DNA of 62,734 nucleotides from Verrucomicrobiota bacterium (GCA_028293545.1 JAQGOP010000045.1:1-62734); one strand, 5' to 3'; positions 26,460-36,440 are shown, numbered from the stretch's first letter. Translations and numbers: made by a program. Notes: generated from the letters alone by a model not told the origin.

Positions 26460-27923
26460 ATGGCCACTGATCTTTTTTACAAAACCATCGCGGAGCTCGG
26501 ATGCCTGCTCGAAACGAAGGCGATTTCGTCGGCGGAATTGACGCAGGCCGTCATCGCGCGGACGAAAGCGGTCGACGGAAAAATTAAGGCCTTCAACTCT
26601 TTCGACGAAGCGGACGCGCTCGCGCAGGCCGGCGCTTCCGATCGGCGACGCGCCGCCGGCGACGCGCGCGGGATCCTCGACGGGATCCCGATTGGATTGA
26701 AGGACGTGATTTCAGCGGCGGGCCAGCCGTTGACGGCATCGAGCCGGATGCTCGCGAACTTCGTTTCACCCTATGATGCGACGGTCACGGCCAGGTTGAA
26801 AGGTGCCGGCGCTGTGATCTGGGGGCGCTTGAACTGCGACGAATTCGCCATGGGTTCCTCGACGGAAAATTCCGCCTTTGGCCCGACGGCGAATCCTTGG
26901 GATTTTTCGCGCGTGCCTGGAGGTTCCTCCGGCGGAAGTTCGGCGGCGCTCGCCGCGGGTGAAGCGATCGCGACCTTGGGCTCGGATACCGGCGGATCGA
27001 TTCGGCAACCGGCGGCGTTGTGCGGCGTGCTGGGACTCAAGCCCACCTACGGGCTGGTGTCGCGCTACGGCCTGATCGCGTTCGCTTCCTCGCTCGACCA
27101 GATCGGCCCGCTCACGCGCACGGCCGAGGACGCAGCGATCATGCTTGGCGCGATTGCGGGGCACGATCCGCTGGACTCGACGTCGTTCAAAACGGACCTG
27201 CCAGACTACCGGGCGGAAGCCACCACGCGCCGGGGCCCGTGGCGCCTTGGGATTCCGAAGGAATATTTCGGAGCCGGGCTCGACCCGGAGGTAAATGCCG
27301 CCGTGGAGCAGGCAATCGCGTTTTATCGGGGCCACGGTTGCGAGATCAAGGAGGTTTCGCTCCCGCACACGCAGTACTGCCTCGACACGTACTACATCAT
27401 CGCGACAGCCGAGGCGTCCTCCAACCTGGCGCGCTACGACGGCATTCGCTACGGCCACCGCTCGAAGGACGCGACCGATGCGCTCGACATCTATTTCAAA
27501 TCTCGCGCCGAGGGATTCGGGGCGGAGGTGAAGCGCCGCATCATCCTCGGCACCTATGTGCTTTCGAGCGGCTACTACGACGCGTTCTACCTGAGGGCGC
27601 AGAAAGTCCGCACGCTGATCCGCCAGGATTTCCTCAACGCTTACAAGGAAGTCGACGCCCTGCTTACGCCGACTTCGCCGATGCCCGCGTTCAAGATCGG
27701 CGAGAAGTCCGACCCGCTCGCGCTCTACCTGTGCGATATTTATACGATCGGCGTGAACCTCGCCGGCCTGCCGGCGCTAAGCGTGCCCTGCGGTTTCACG
27801 GGCGGCGGCTTGCCGATCGGTCTCCAGTTGATCGGCCGGCCGTTTGACGAGGCCAACTTGCTCGCGATGGCGCACACGTACGAGCAGGCGCATGGCTGGT
27901 CGCGCCGTTGTCCCGTGCTGTGA
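26460..27923 (+). CDS. gatA: Asp-tRNA(Asn)/Glu-tRNA(Gln) amidotransferase subunit A
   Basis: A 487-residue amidase-signature enzyme that releases ammonia from glutamine. The Ser-cisSer-Lys triad is visible at K81 (GIPIGLKD), S156 ([16 protein letters not shown]) and S180 ([14 protein letters not shown]), with the same spacing as in known GatA. The downstream substrate loop and the conserved [19 protein letters not shown] end are present. With GatB and GatC it converts Glu-tRNA(Gln) or Asp-tRNA(Asn). Its presence implies at least one of GlnRS/AsnRS is missing or supplemented in this organism. Confidence 0.96.
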   Translation: MATDLFYKTIAELGCLLETKAISSAELTQAVIARTKAVDGKIKAFNSFDEADALAQAGASDRRRAAGDARGILDGIPIGLKDVISAAGQPLTASSRMLANFVSPYDATVTARLKGAGAVIWGRLNCDEFAMGSSTENSAFGPTANPWDFSRVPGGSSGGSSAALAAGEAIATLGSDTGGSIRQPAALCGVLGLKPTYGLVSRYGLIAFASSLDQIGPLTRTAEDAAIMLGAIAGHDPLDSTSFKTDLPDYRAEATTRRGPWRLGIPKEYFGAGLDPEVNAAVEQAIAFYRGHGCEIKEVSLPHTQYCLDTYYIIATAEASSNLARYDGIRYGHRSKDATDALDIYFKSRAEGFGAEVKRRIILGTYVLSSGYYDAFYLRAQKVRTLIRQDFLNAYKEVDALLTPTSPMPAFKIGEKSDPLALYLCDIYTIGVNLAGLPALSVPCGFTGGGLPIGLQLIGRPFDEANLLAMAHTYEQAHGWSRRCPVL

Positions 27924-27936
27924 TCTGGCCCTTACC

Positions 27937-29391
27937 ATGAACTACGAAGCGGTCATTGGCCTGGAAGTTCACGTGCAGGTGAAGACAAACTCAAAGGTCT
28001 TTACCCGGGTTGCCGCCGGCTACGGACAGCCGCCGAACACGCTCACGGATCCCGTGGTGCTGGCGCTGCCCGGAACGCTGCCGGTGATGAACAAGGCGGC
28101 GCTCGACGCGATCATCAAGGCGGGCCTGATGCTGGGGTGCGAGATCGCGCCCGTCTGCAAATGGGACCGGAAGAATTATTTTTATCCCGACTCGCCGAAA
28201 AATTACCAGATCTCCCAATATGACCAGCCGATCTGCGTCGGCGGCAGCGTGGAGATCGAGCTGCCCGGCGCGGCGCGAAACGTCATGGGCGAACACCGGC
28301 GGGTCCCGCTGGCGCGCATTCACCTGGAGGAGGACGTCGGGAAGCTGAATCACTTCGCGACGGAGTCCCTGGTCGACTACAACCGCGCCGGCACGCCGCT
28401 CATGGAGATTGTCTCGGACCCGGCGATGCACTCGGCGGAGGAGGCCTACGCGTACCTGACCTCGCTGCGTGCGACGATGATTTACGGCGGAATTTCGGAC
28501 TGTGACATGGAGAAAGGCCAGCTGCGCTGCGACGCCAACATCTCGATCCGACCCGTCGGGGAAACGAAGCTGGGGACCAAGGTCGAGCTGAAGAACTTGA
28601 ATTCGATCTCGTTTGTGCGCGACGGCATCGCGCACGAGATCAAGCGCCAGGTCGCCGTCCTGGAACGCGGCGGCGCCTTGGTGCAGGAAACGCGTGACTA
28701 CGACGGCCAGGCCGGAACGTCGCAGTCGCTGCGCTCGAAGGAGATGGCGCATGACTACCGTTATTTTCCCGACCCGGACCTCATGCCCGTCAAAGTCGAC
28801 GACGCATGGAAAAGCCGGATCAAAGGCGAGTGCCCGGAATTGCCGTTCGCGAAACAGCGTCGGTTTTTTGAAACCTACCAGCTCCCGTACACGCTGACTT
28901 CGGTTTTGGTGTGGGATCGCGAGCTCGCCGATTATTTTGAGAGCGCGGTAAAGATTGTCGGCACCGGGAAGGCACAGGCGGTGGGAAATTGGATCGTCAA
29001 CGATCTCCTCCGTGAACTCGGCCAGGCCCATGTTGGAGTGACCGAAACCAAGGTCTCGCCGGCGCATTTGGCGGAGTTGGTGGAACTCATCGACGCCGGC
29101 GCGATTCTCAGCAGCGGCGCGAAGGAGATTTTTATCGAGATGTTTGCGACGAGTGACGCTCCGTCGGCCATCGCGGACCGCAAGGGATTGCGCGCCGCGG
29201 CGACTGACAGCGGCGAGTTGGAGCAATGGTGCCGCGACGCGATCGCGGCCAACGCGAAGGCCGTCGCGGAATTCAAGGCGGGCAAGGACAGCGCGATCAA
29301 CGCGCTGAAGGGCCCGGTGATGAAGGCGTCGAAGGGCAAAGCGGACCCGAAGCTGGTCGATGCGACGCTGCGCCGGTTGCTGGCCAGCTAG
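27937..29391 (+). CDS. gatB: Asp-tRNA(Asn)/Glu-tRNA(Gln) amidotransferase subunit B
   Basis: A 484-residue GatB starting [22 protein letters not shown]. It shows the kinase-like core with [37 protein letters not shown] and the [13 protein letters not shown] signature, then the YqeY-like C-terminal tRNA-binding domain. It phosphorylates and amidates misacylated tRNA. The ATG at 27937 follows the gatA stop by 13 bases; an upstream frame overlapping gatA is not family-like. Confidence 0.96.
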   Translation: MNYEAVIGLEVHVQVKTNSKVFTRVAAGYGQPPNTLTDPVVLALPGTLPVMNKAALDAIIKAGLMLGCEIAPVCKWDRKNYFYPDSPKNYQISQYDQPICVGGSVEIELPGAARNVMGEHRRVPLARIHLEEDVGKLNHFATESLVDYNRAGTPLMEIVSDPAMHSAEEAYAYLTSLRATMIYGGISDCDMEKGQLRCDANISIRPVGETKLGTKVELKNLNSISFVRDGIAHEIKRQVAVLERGGALVQETRDYDGQAGTSQSLRSKEMAHDYRYFPDPDLMPVKVDDAWKSRIKGECPELPFAKQRRFFETYQLPYTLTSVLVWDRELADYFESAVKIVGTGKAQAVGNWIVNDLLRELGQAHVGVTETKVSPAHLAELVELIDAGAILSSGAKEIFIEMFATSDAPSAIADRKGLRAAATDSGELEQWCRDAIAANAKAVAEFKAGKDSAINALKGPVMKASKGKADPKLVDATLRRLLAS

Positions 29392-29456
29392 CTCACGGCT
29401 GCGCGCCGGAGTGGAGGATTGCGTCAGTCGCTGCGCGCGACCAGCGTGGCGTTCCT

Positions 29457-30266
29457 ATGATGAACCCAAATCCTGGCCCTGCTGCCTCTTCCTCCCTTTC
29501 GCGACGCGACGCTCTTCGCACGCTCGGCACCGGCGCGGCTTTGCTGGGCTTGGGCATGATTTCATCGAAAGCCATGGGCGCGGATGCACCCGCCGCGACG
29601 CCCGCGCCTGCGGCGACTCCTCCGGTCGCATCCGGCGAAGCCTCCCCGCTCAGCCAACCGTTCACCCTGCCGAAGCTGGGCTATGCGTTCAACGCCCTCG
29701 AGCCGCACATCGATGCGCGCACGATGGAGATTCACTATACGAAGCATCACCAGAGCTATATCACGAACGCCAACAAGGCGCTGACCGACGCGCCCGAGCT
29801 CCAAAGCCTCACCGCCGAACAGCTGCTGGGCCGGCTCGACCTGGTGCCGAAGAAAATCCGGAACGCGATCCGCAACAACGTCGGCGGCCACGCGAACCAC
29901 ACTTTATTCTGGAAAACGATCGGGCCGCAGGGGAACAAGGCGCCGGGACCCGACCTCTTCAATGCAATCGTCAAGACGTTCGGTTCCTTCGAACTCTTCA
30001 AGTCGAAGTTCAATGACACGGCGATGACCCGTTTCGGCAGCGGCTGGGCGTGGTTGTCGATGAAGGGCGGGGTGCTCGCCGTCACTTCGACCGCGAACCA
30101 GGACTCCCCCCTGGCGGACGGATCCACGCCCCTGCTGGGCCTGGACGTGTGGGAACACGCGTACTACCTCAATTACCAGAATCGCCGCTCCGATTACGTC
30201 GCCGCGTTCTGGAACGTCGTGAACTGGAGCCAGGTCGACGCCACCTATGTCGCCGCGACCAAGTAG
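29457..30266 (+). CDS. sod: Exported Fe/Mn superoxide dismutase
   Basis: A 269-residue Fe/Mn-type SOD. The core begins near [28 protein letters not shown], and the four metal ligands sit in the [14 protein letters not shown] and [12 protein letters not shown] segments. An N-terminal extension of about 60 residues carries a twin-arginine-like signal, [19 protein letters not shown] (R16-R17), followed by an Ala/Pro-rich linker. The enzyme is therefore probably exported in folded form to the periplasm. Metal choice cannot be told by eye. It is convergent with a Fur-family regulator, with a shared terminator. Its TAG stop starts a degenerate family-A repeat. Confidence 0.92.
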   Translation: MMNPNPGPAASSSLSRRDALRTLGTGAALLGLGMISSKAMGADAPAATPAPAATPPVASGEASPLSQPFTLPKLGYAFNALEPHIDARTMEIHYTKHHQSYITNANKALTDAPELQSLTAEQLLGRLDLVPKKIRNAIRNNVGGHANHTLFWKTIGPQGNKAPGPDLFNAIVKTFGSFELFKSKFNDTAMTRFGSGWAWLSMKGGVLAVTSTANQDSPLADGSTPLLGLDVWEHAYYLNYQNRRSDYVAAFWNVVNWSQVDATYVAATK

Positions 30267-30287
30267 AGCAGGCGCCCGCCGGTCCTG
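30263..30287. repeat. Degenerate palindromic module overlapping the sod stop
   Basis: GTAGAGCAGGCGCCCGCCGG starts at 30263 and resembles the outer arm of R1/R2. The sod stop TAG (30264-30266) lies inside it. Confidence 0.5.
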
Positions 30288-30310
30288 AAGGTCGGGTGCA
30301 AGGGCGATAA

Positions 30311-30344
30311 AAAAACCGCGGACCATCGCTGGCCCGCGGTTTTT
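30311..30344. terminator. Bidirectional terminator between sod and the Fur-family gene
   Basis: AAAAACCGCGG (30311-30321) and CCGCGGTTTTT (30334-30344) form a perfect 11-bp stem with a 12-base loop, with A runs on one side and T runs on the other. It can end both convergent transcripts. Confidence 0.85.
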
Positions 30345-30366
30345 AAATGGAAAGGTATCCAACGCG

Positions 30367-30906
30367 TCAGAGGGTGCGCGGTGGCGGGGCCATTTCGGTC
30401 GAAGCGCGGGCCGCGTTCGCCTGGGGCGAGCGCCCGAAAAACTCCACCATGTGCGTAACATCCGTGTAACCTCGGGATTTCAGGGTTTCCTCGATCTGCT
30501 GGACGCAGCGGCGGACTTCCGCGGACGTGCTGGAATCAATTTCCTCCACTTGGTTCGTGTCCTTGCACACGAAATGATAGTTGTTCGAGTCGCCAAGGTT
30601 GATCGTATATAAGCTCGTGCCGTTGTGATAAAACGATCGGCGCACGAGCCCGATCTCTTCGAACGCCGCGAGGCAGCGGTAGACGGTCACCAAGTCGCAG
30701 GAACCGGGAGCGAGGTCGGCGTGGATTTGTTCGATGCTTGTCGGTTGCCCGCGTTTGACGAGCGTCGTGACGATGGCGATTCGGGGTTGGGTAATACGGA
30801 GACCGGCACGTTTGAGTTGCGTGCACGCGATTGAGATCGGCGACTGCGGGGAACCTGCTGATTTAGCGCCGACCAAGGGGTGATTGGTCTGTGTTGAAGC
30901 GATCAT
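30367..30906 (-). CDS. Fur-family transcriptional regulator with incomplete zinc motif
   Basis: A 179-residue protein with the Fur winged helix (LRITQPRIAIVTTLVKRGQPTSIEQIHADL, then the recognition segment CDLVTVYRCLAAFEEIGLVRR) and dimerisation region. In typical Fur/PerR/Zur the next segment is HHHLVC..CG; here it is NNYHFVCKDTNQVEEID, so one histidine and the second cysteine of the CxxC zinc site are missing (C114 remains). The C-terminal second CxxC is absent too. It may sense by another mechanism or not require structural zinc. It faces sod, so a role in oxidative or metal stress is plausible but unproven. Confidence 0.85.
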   Translation of the reverse strand: MIASTQTNHPLVGAKSAGSPQSPISIACTQLKRAGLRITQPRIAIVTTLVKRGQPTSIEQIHADLAPGSCDLVTVYRCLAAFEEIGLVRRSFYHNGTSLYTINLGDSNNYHFVCKDTNQVEEIDSSTSAEVRRCVQQIEETLKSRGYTDVTHMVEFFGRSPQANAARASTEMAPPPRTL

Positions 30907-31049
30907 GTATCGGGAAAATGTTACAGCACCCCTATGCTGGCGAGGGAATTTACCCTATCCTTTGGTACAGGTTGCGTCGGAGGGCAAGACTCCATGGGAT
31001 GCGGGTTGCGCGCCCTGCCGCCCTGTGCTAACTCCTTTTCATTCGAACC

Positions 31050-31487
31050 ATGCAAGACCCGGATTTCGCCGAGATCGTCGGACTCATTTGTAAAGAAGAC
31101 CCCCGTTTTGATCGCAAAGCCTACGACTTTATCCGTCTCGGGCTCGACCATGCGGTCAAGGAACTCAAGAAGAAGGATTCCGCCCGGGCCGGGAAGTCGC
31201 GTCATGTGTCTGGACCGGAGTTACTTGAGGGATTGCGCATCTATGCGCTCGAGCAATTCGGCCCGCTGGCGAAGACGGTCCTGAATTCCTGGGGGGTCAA
31301 ACGCTGCACCGACTTCGGTGACATCGTGTTCAACCTGATTGAATATAACGTCTTTAGTAAAACGGACAACGACCGCCGGGAGGACTTCTCGGATATCTAC
31401 TCGTTCGACGACGCCTTCGTTAAGCCGTTTTTACCCACCAAGGGCCGCCGCGGGGCGTCCAGCACGGAAACCGTCGGCTCCGCCTAA
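31050..31487 (+). CDS. Minf_1886-like protein (Verrucomicrobia/Planctomycetes-restricted)
   Basis: A 145-residue protein with the features of the Minf_1886/TIGR04138 family: FAEIVGLICKEDPRFDRKAYDFIRLGLDHAV, HVSGPELLEGLRIYALEQFG, then WGVKRCTDFGDIVFNLIEYNVFSKTDND. The family is reported as confined to the Verrucomicrobia/Planctomycetes group and has no assigned biochemistry. It is 21 bases upstream of the M16 protease and probably cotranscribed with it. It supports the taxonomic guess. Confidence 0.85.
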   Translation: MQDPDFAEIVGLICKEDPRFDRKAYDFIRLGLDHAVKELKKKDSARAGKSRHVSGPELLEGLRIYALEQFGPLAKTVLNSWGVKRCTDFGDIVFNLIEYNVFSKTDNDRREDFSDIYSFDDAFVKPFLPTKGRRGASSTETVGSA

Positions 31488-31508
31488 CCCTAGTTCGCGC
31501 GCACTTCC

Positions 31509-34070
31509 ATGGCTCCTTCTCCTTCCGCTGCGGCGGATCTTCGCCTTCTTGACCCTTTCTGGCACGAACCTGTCGACCGCACCGTTCTCCCGAACGGCCT
31601 GACCGTCATCCTCAAGCCGGACCGCTCCGCCGCCCTCGCGTCGGTGCAGGTCTGGGTGAAAACGGGCAGCATCCACGAAGGCGAAAAACTCGGAGCCGGG
31701 TTGTCGCACTATCTCGAGCACATGCTCTTCAAGGGCACGGAACGGCGCGCGGGCCGCGAGATCTCGGCCACGGTCCAGGCGCATGGCGGCTATATCAACG
31801 CCTACACCACCTTCGACCGCACAGTGTATTATATCGACCTGCCGAGCGAACACACCGGCGTGGCGATCGACCTGCTCGCGGATGCCGTGCTGCACTCCAC
31901 GCTCCCCGCCGATGAAGCGGCGAAGGAAAAGGAAGTCATCCTCCGCGAGATCGCCATGACGAAGGACGATCCGGATAACCGGCTTTGGGATACCCTGTTC
32001 TCCACGGCCTTTCGCGATCATCCGTACCGCCAGCCGATCATCGGGCACCGCGATGTTTTTTCGGGCGTGCTTCACGACGACCTAGTCAGCTATTACCGCG
32101 CCCGTTACATCCCGAACAACCTGGTCGTGGTGATCGTCGGCGACATCGACGTCGCCGCTACCCGCGCGCTGGTTGTCCAGCATTTCGGCGTGGTCGCCCG
32201 CGCGTCCCTTGCACCGGTGCTGGTACCGACTGAGATGCTCCAGCTCGCGCCGCGCTCCGAACATCGCTTTGAAGACGTGGAGGTCACGCGCGCCGCCCTG
32301 GCTTGGCCGATCCCGGGCCTCACCCACGACGATGCCCCGGTGCTCGATCTGCTCGCGATGGTGCTGGGCAGCGGGGACAGCTCCGTGCTCTGGCAGGAAG
32401 TCCGCGAAAAAACCGGCCTGGTCCACACGATCGATGCCTCGGCGTGGAATCCAGGCAGCACGGGTTTGTTCTGCGTGTCCTTCACCTCCGACGGCGGAAA
32501 GCGCGAGGCCGCGACGGCGGCGATCGAAAAGGCCCTGGCGCGTTACGCGGCGAAGGGATTTACCGCGGCCCAGCTGAAGAAAGCACTGCGCCAGCTCGTG
32601 GTCGGGGAAATCAACACGCGCAAGACCATGAGCGGCCAGGCCTCGCGCCTGGGCGCGGCGGAAGTGGTGGTCGGCGACCTCGATTACGCCCGGTCGTATT
32701 TCGAACGGCTTCGCAGCATCACGCCCGCGGAGCTGCGCCGCGTGCTCAAACTTTACCTGCTGCCGGAACGGCTGACATCGATCTCGCTCAATCCCGCGGC
32801 CACGGCGCCGGCCGCGGATGCGCGACTGCACCGCGCCGAAAGCGTGCCGGATTTCCAGCAGGTCACGCTGGCCAACGGCGCCCGCCTCCTGCTCCAGCCG
32901 GATCGCCGCCTGCCCAACCTGCACTTCCGCCTGATGATGGAAGGCGGCCCGCTGTTTGAAGACGCGGCCAAGCGCGGTTCGACCGCGCTTCTCGCGACGA
33001 TGCTCACGAAGGACACGCGCGCCCACAGCTCGGCCGAAGTGGCGCAGTACATCGAGGAAGTGGGCGGGGCGTTTTACCCCTCCTCGGGCAACAATTCCAT
33101 CGGGTTGGCGGTCGAAGTCCTTCCGCCGGATGCCTTGCGCGGGCTCAATGTGCTGGAGGAGGCGCTCCTGTCGCCTCTGTTCAAGGCGTCGACGTTCGAA
33201 CTCGAGCGCGAGTCGCAGGTCGCGGCGCTGCAGCAGGACGCCGACGACGTCGTGACCCTGGCGCGCAAACGCGTGCGGGAAAAGTTCTTTGGGTCTCATC
33301 CGCTCGCGCTCGACGCCGGTGGCAACGAGGCGGGCGTGAAGGCGCTCAAGCCGACGGACCTCGAGGCGCTGCACCGTCGCCTGTGTGTGGGCCCCAATGT
33401 CGTGATGGCCGTCGCCGGCGATTTTGACCCCCGCAAGCTCGGCCCCAAGCTCAAGGCCTTTCTCGCCAAGGTGCCGCGCGGCACGGCGCCGACCTATACC
33501 GCGAAATTCACCGGGCCCGCGGAGATCGGGAATTTCGTCGAACAACAACCGCGCGAGCAGGCGGTCGTGCTGCAGGCGTTTCCCGGCACCCGCGCCAATG
33601 CGTCGGATTTCTATATCAGCGAAGTCGCGGACGAATTGTTCAGCGGCATGGCCTCGCGCCTGTTCGAACGCGTCCGTGAGGAAAAAGGCCTGGCCTATTT
33701 CGTGCGTTCGGGCCGCGTGACCGGGCTGGACTGCGGCATGTTTTATTTCTTTGCCGGGACCCAGCCGGGCCGCGAGGCGGATGTGCTGGCCGAGATCGAT
33801 GCGGAAATTGCGCGGGTCCAACTCGGTGGGGTCGAACCCTCGGAGTTGCTCCGCTGCCAGACGCGGCTGAAGGCGGCGCGCCGCCAGGGCATGCAGACGA
33901 ATTCGGCCCGCGCCCAGCAGGCGGCGCTCAACGCCCTGCAGGGCCAGCCGATCAACGACTGGCGGAATTACGACGCGCGCGTCGACGCCGTGACGATCGC
34001 CGATCTCGCCGCGTTCGCGCAGGCGCATTTCCAGCACCAGGCGCGGACCCAACTCGTGGTGAAACCCTGA
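31509..34070 (+). CDS. M16-family zinc metalloprotease, two-half
   Basis: An 853-residue protein with two M16 halves. The N-terminal active half has the inverted zinc motif HYLEH (H67, E70, H71) in GLSHYLEHMLFKGTERR, the downstream glutamate region EKEVILREIAM and PYRQPIIGHRDV. The C-terminal half (about 440-853), beginning VTLANGARLLLQPDRRLPNLHF, lacks HxxEH and matches the inactive partner half. The enzyme probably degrades peptides in a closed clamshell. No signal peptide is evident (MAPSPSAAADLRLLDPFW), so it may be cytoplasmic. The ATG at 31509 lies 21 bases after the Minf_1886-like gene. Confidence 0.92.
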   Translation: MAPSPSAAADLRLLDPFWHEPVDRTVLPNGLTVILKPDRSAALASVQVWVKTGSIHEGEKLGAGLSHYLEHMLFKGTERRAGREISATVQAHGGYINAYTTFDRTVYYIDLPSEHTGVAIDLLADAVLHSTLPADEAAKEKEVILREIAMTKDDPDNRLWDTLFSTAFRDHPYRQPIIGHRDVFSGVLHDDLVSYYRARYIPNNLVVVIVGDIDVAATRALVVQHFGVVARASLAPVLVPTEMLQLAPRSEHRFEDVEVTRAALAWPIPGLTHDDAPVLDLLAMVLGSGDSSVLWQEVREKTGLVHTIDASAWNPGSTGLFCVSFTSDGGKREAATAAIEKALARYAAKGFTAAQLKKALRQLVVGEINTRKTMSGQASRLGAAEVVVGDLDYARSYFERLRSITPAELRRVLKLYLLPERLTSISLNPAATAPAADARLHRAESVPDFQQVTLANGARLLLQPDRRLPNLHFRLMMEGGPLFEDAAKRGSTALLATMLTKDTRAHSSAEVAQYIEEVGGAFYPSSGNNSIGLAVEVLPPDALRGLNVLEEALLSPLFKASTFELERESQVAALQQDADDVVTLARKRVREKFFGSHPLALDAGGNEAGVKALKPTDLEALHRRLCVGPNVVMAVAGDFDPRKLGPKLKAFLAKVPRGTAPTYTAKFTGPAEIGNFVEQQPREQAVVLQAFPGTRANASDFYISEVADELFSGMASRLFERVREEKGLAYFVRSGRVTGLDCGMFYFFAGTQPGREADVLAEIDAEIARVQLGGVEPSELLRCQTRLKAARRQGMQTNSARAQQAALNALQGQPINDWRNYDARVDAVTIADLAAFAQAHFQHQARTQLVVKP

Positions 34071-34145
34071 GGGCAGCCTGATGGTGAAATTCCGCGTCGC
34101 GCTTCCCCTCCGGCCCGGGCCGGCAGTGACTTGGCTTGGTTCGCC

Positions 34146-34949
34146 ATGACCACGCTGGCGGATCTTTTCCCGGCGGGCGACTACCGCTTCCATCTCACGC
34201 TCCGTCGCGGAGCTCCTCGTGATTTTTTCGGCGCCCAGGATCCCAGCGGCCGTATCCTCGCGGAGCGCGCCCGCTGGATCGCCGAGAATCCGGCGCGCCA
34301 TGTCGCGCTGCTCCCCGCCGGCGAGGCGCTCTTGGCGGAAGTGGCGGACATCGCCGCAGCGGAGTGGGGGTACGGGCGTTTTTCCACTGCGGCGGAATTG
34401 GGCGAGCGACTCGAACCGGACATGTTGCTGCTGTCACCGGACGCGACCGGGGCGTTTCGGTTGCAGGGTGGGGCCCTATGTTTCCCGACGGGTTGGGCCT
34501 TGGAAGACAAACTCGGGCAGTCGATGGATTTTATCCACGGAGCGGTGCCCGGCCTGAACGCCGCGCTGGCTTCGCCGATCCATCAATTTCTTTCGCGGCT
34601 CAAACCGGGCGTCGCATTTTTTCGCGACAACTGGGGCGTCGTCGCCAGCGACGAATTGAACCTGCACCCGGCGCGGCAGATTGCGGCCCCAAGCCTGCCC
34701 CTCGATCTCGAACACCTCTGGCTGCGCGTCGAACACCAGGCGTTGCTCGCCCTGCCGCACACGAAAGGTGTGCTGTTCGGGATTCGCATCGCGCTTCATC
34801 GCCTCGACGAAGTCGTCCGCGATCCGACTGTAGCCGCAGGTTTTCGCCACGCACTCGCGACGATGCCGCCTGAAATGGCCGTCTATAAGCGACTCGATGG
34901 CATTCGTGAAAAATTAATCGAATGTGTCTCGAACAGGGCTGGATTTTGA
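34146..34949 (+). CDS. DUF3445 (heme-dependent oxidative N-demethylase-like) protein
   Basis: A 267-residue protein matching DUF3445 in two blocks: LCFPTGWALEDKLGQSMDFIHG with VPGLNAALASPIHQFLSRLKPG, and LWLRVEHQALLALPHTKGVLFGIRI. Some members of this family are heme-dependent oxidative N-demethylases of dimethylamine-like substrates; I infer that role only from the family. The ATG at 34146 was preferred to an upstream TTG at 34131. It follows the M16 gene by 75 bases. Confidence 0.8.
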   Translation: MTTLADLFPAGDYRFHLTLRRGAPRDFFGAQDPSGRILAERARWIAENPARHVALLPAGEALLAEVADIAAAEWGYGRFSTAAELGERLEPDMLLLSPDATGAFRLQGGALCFPTGWALEDKLGQSMDFIHGAVPGLNAALASPIHQFLSRLKPGVAFFRDNWGVVASDELNLHPARQIAAPSLPLDLEHLWLRVEHQALLALPHTKGVLFGIRIALHRLDEVVRDPTVAAGFRHALATMPPEMAVYKRLDGIREKLIECVSNRAGF

Positions 34950-34977
34950 TTTTGGCGCGGCCCAGCTTCCGCGCCGA

Positions 34978-35262
34978 ATGAAAACCTCAATCCCCAAACT
35001 GATAGTGGTCTCGAGCCTCGTGACGATTGCCGCGATCGTGGCAGTACCGGCGGTCAACGCCGCCGAAGAGAAGACGGATGCGGCGGCGCGGAAAGCCCAG
35101 CGCGAAGCCGAGATGGTGAAGAAGTACGACGCGAACCAGGACGGCAAACTGGACGACGTCGAGCGGGCCGCGAGGAAGCTCGATCGTGAAAAGGCGAAAG
35201 CCGAACGCGACGCGAAGAAGCGGGACCGCGCGGAGCGAAAGCCCGACAGCGACGAGAAGTAA
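34978..35262 (+). CDS. Small secreted EF-hand protein
   Basis: A 94-residue protein with a signal peptide (cleavage probably after NAA, residue 29). A single EF-hand loop, DANQDGKLDDVE, lies at residues 51-62 with Ca2+ ligands at D51, N53, D55, K57(main chain), D59 and E62. The rest is strongly charged (Lys/Arg/Asp/Glu) and likely helical. Single EF-hand secreted proteins are common in this phylum; partner and function are unknown. It is followed by a strong terminator. Confidence 0.75.
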   Translation: MKTSIPKLIVVSSLVTIAAIVAVPAVNAAEEKTDAAARKAQREAEMVKKYDANQDGKLDDVERAARKLDREKAKAERDAKKRDRAERKPDSDEK

Positions 35263-35291
35263 ATTCTTTCGACCCTGCACCGAACCATGCG

Positions 35292-35320
35292 GCCCCGGCG
35301 GAAACGCCGGGGCTTTTTTT
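35292..35320 (+). terminator. Rho-independent terminator after the EF-hand gene
   Basis: GCCCCGGCG and CGCCGGGGC form a 9-bp GC-rich stem with a GAAA tetraloop, followed by seven Ts (35314-35320). Confidence 0.92.
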
Positions 35321-35324
35321 GGAA

Positions 35325-35587
35325 GTAGCGCAGGCGGCCCGCCTGCTCAGGGTATCGAACCCCCCGATCCGTTTGAACAGAAGGCAACCAAGGTAACGAA
35401 GAGGTTCTGGTTCGCGAAGTCGTTCGTGGCCCTTCACGAAATAGGGTTTGGGAACTCTCGATCCCAAGTCGTCAATGGCACGATCGGTTTCGCGAGCCGG
35501 AACCTCTTCGTTACCTTGGTTGCCTTCTGTTCAAAATCTTCCGGTTCGCGGGGCTCTTTCCCGGAGCAGGCGGGCCGCCTGCGCTAC
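35325..35587. repeat. R2: 263-bp fold-back (palindromic) element
   Basis: Outer arms GTAGCGCAGGCGG... at 35325-35348 and complement at 35564-35587. Inner arms, starting TTTGAACAGAAGGC, are a perfect 36-bp inverted repeat (35372-35407 and 35500-35535). The centre also pairs partly with itself. It begins four bases after the terminator T run and ends one base from the nadK stop. It is the same family as R1 but in the reverse orientation. The stretch 35263-35588 holds only this element and the terminator; no gene is seen. Confidence 0.92.
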
Positions 35588-35588
35588 T

Positions 35589-36440
35589 TCAAACTCCTGA
35601 TTTCGGGGCTTCGGCGGCGCCGCCGTTCCATTTCAGTTTCGCGCGCACGACCGAGAAATGGGAGTAATCCAGCCGCTGCGCGAGCGGCAGCTTCAGCTTC
35701 GAAATCGAGATCTCCACCGGCGACCCGATGCCGACCTTCAGGTTGCGCTGGCCATCCAACGCCACGAGTAACCGCGACGTGATCGTGCGGTTGAACACGC
35801 GCAGCTTCACATTTTCGCGGAAAATGATGGAGCGGTTGCTCAGCGTGTGCGGGCAGATCGGGGTCATCGCGATGACTTCCGCCGCCGGATGGACGAGCGG
35901 GCCGCCGGCCGATAGATTGTACGCGGTCGAACCCGTCGGCGTGGAAAAGATGAGGCCGTCGCAGTAGTAATCCGTGACGAGCTCGTTGTCGGCGACCACT
36001 TCGAGCCGCACGAGGCGTGAATTGACCTCGTCCTTGATCAGCACGTCGTTGAGCGCGAGGTCGTGCGCGCCGCGGCCCGTCGAGCATTCGAGCATCGAAC
36101 GCTTCTCGACCTTGAACCCGCCCGCGAGCACGTCCGCAAAATGGGCGCGCGCCTCGTCGGCGGAAAATGTGGTGAGGAAACCAAGACTCCCGCGATTCAC
36201 CCCGATGATTGGCACCTGCTCGCGCACCGCCTCGCGCGCGACACCGAGCAGCGTGCCGTCGCCGCCGATCACGCAGCAGGCGTCGAATCCCTTCAGAAAC
36301 CCCGGGGTGACGGGAAAACGCGTCGTCAACTTCAGCTTCGCCCCGCTCTCCTTTGCGATGGCCATGAGCGTGCGGGCGAGTTCGACGGCGCCGGTTTTGT
36401 CCTCGTTGATGACAAAGGCGAGTTTGCGGATGGGCTTCAT
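35589..36440 (-). CDS. nadK: NAD kinase
   Basis: A 283-residue NAD kinase, which makes NADP from NAD and ATP. The diagnostic GGDGT is at residues 59-63 (CCVIGGDGTLLGVAR), followed by PIIGVNRGSLGFLT, LNDVLI and the DGLIFSTPTGSTAYNLSAGGPLV block. The length is ordinary for the family. It lies on the minus strand, convergent with the EF-hand gene across R2, and is followed by R2 at its 3' end. Confidence 0.95.
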   Translation of the reverse strand: MKPIRKLAFVINEDKTGAVELARTLMAIAKESGAKLKLTTRFPVTPGFLKGFDACCVIGGDGTLLGVAREAVREQVPIIGVNRGSLGFLTTFSADEARAHFADVLAGGFKVEKRSMLECSTGRGAHDLALNDVLIKDEVNSRLVRLEVVADNELVTDYYCDGLIFSTPTGSTAYNLSAGGPLVHPAAEVIAMTPICPHTLSNRSIIFRENVKLRVFNRTITSRLLVALDGQRNLKVGIGSPVEISISKLKLPLAQRLDYSHFSVVRAKLKWNGGAAEAPKSGV

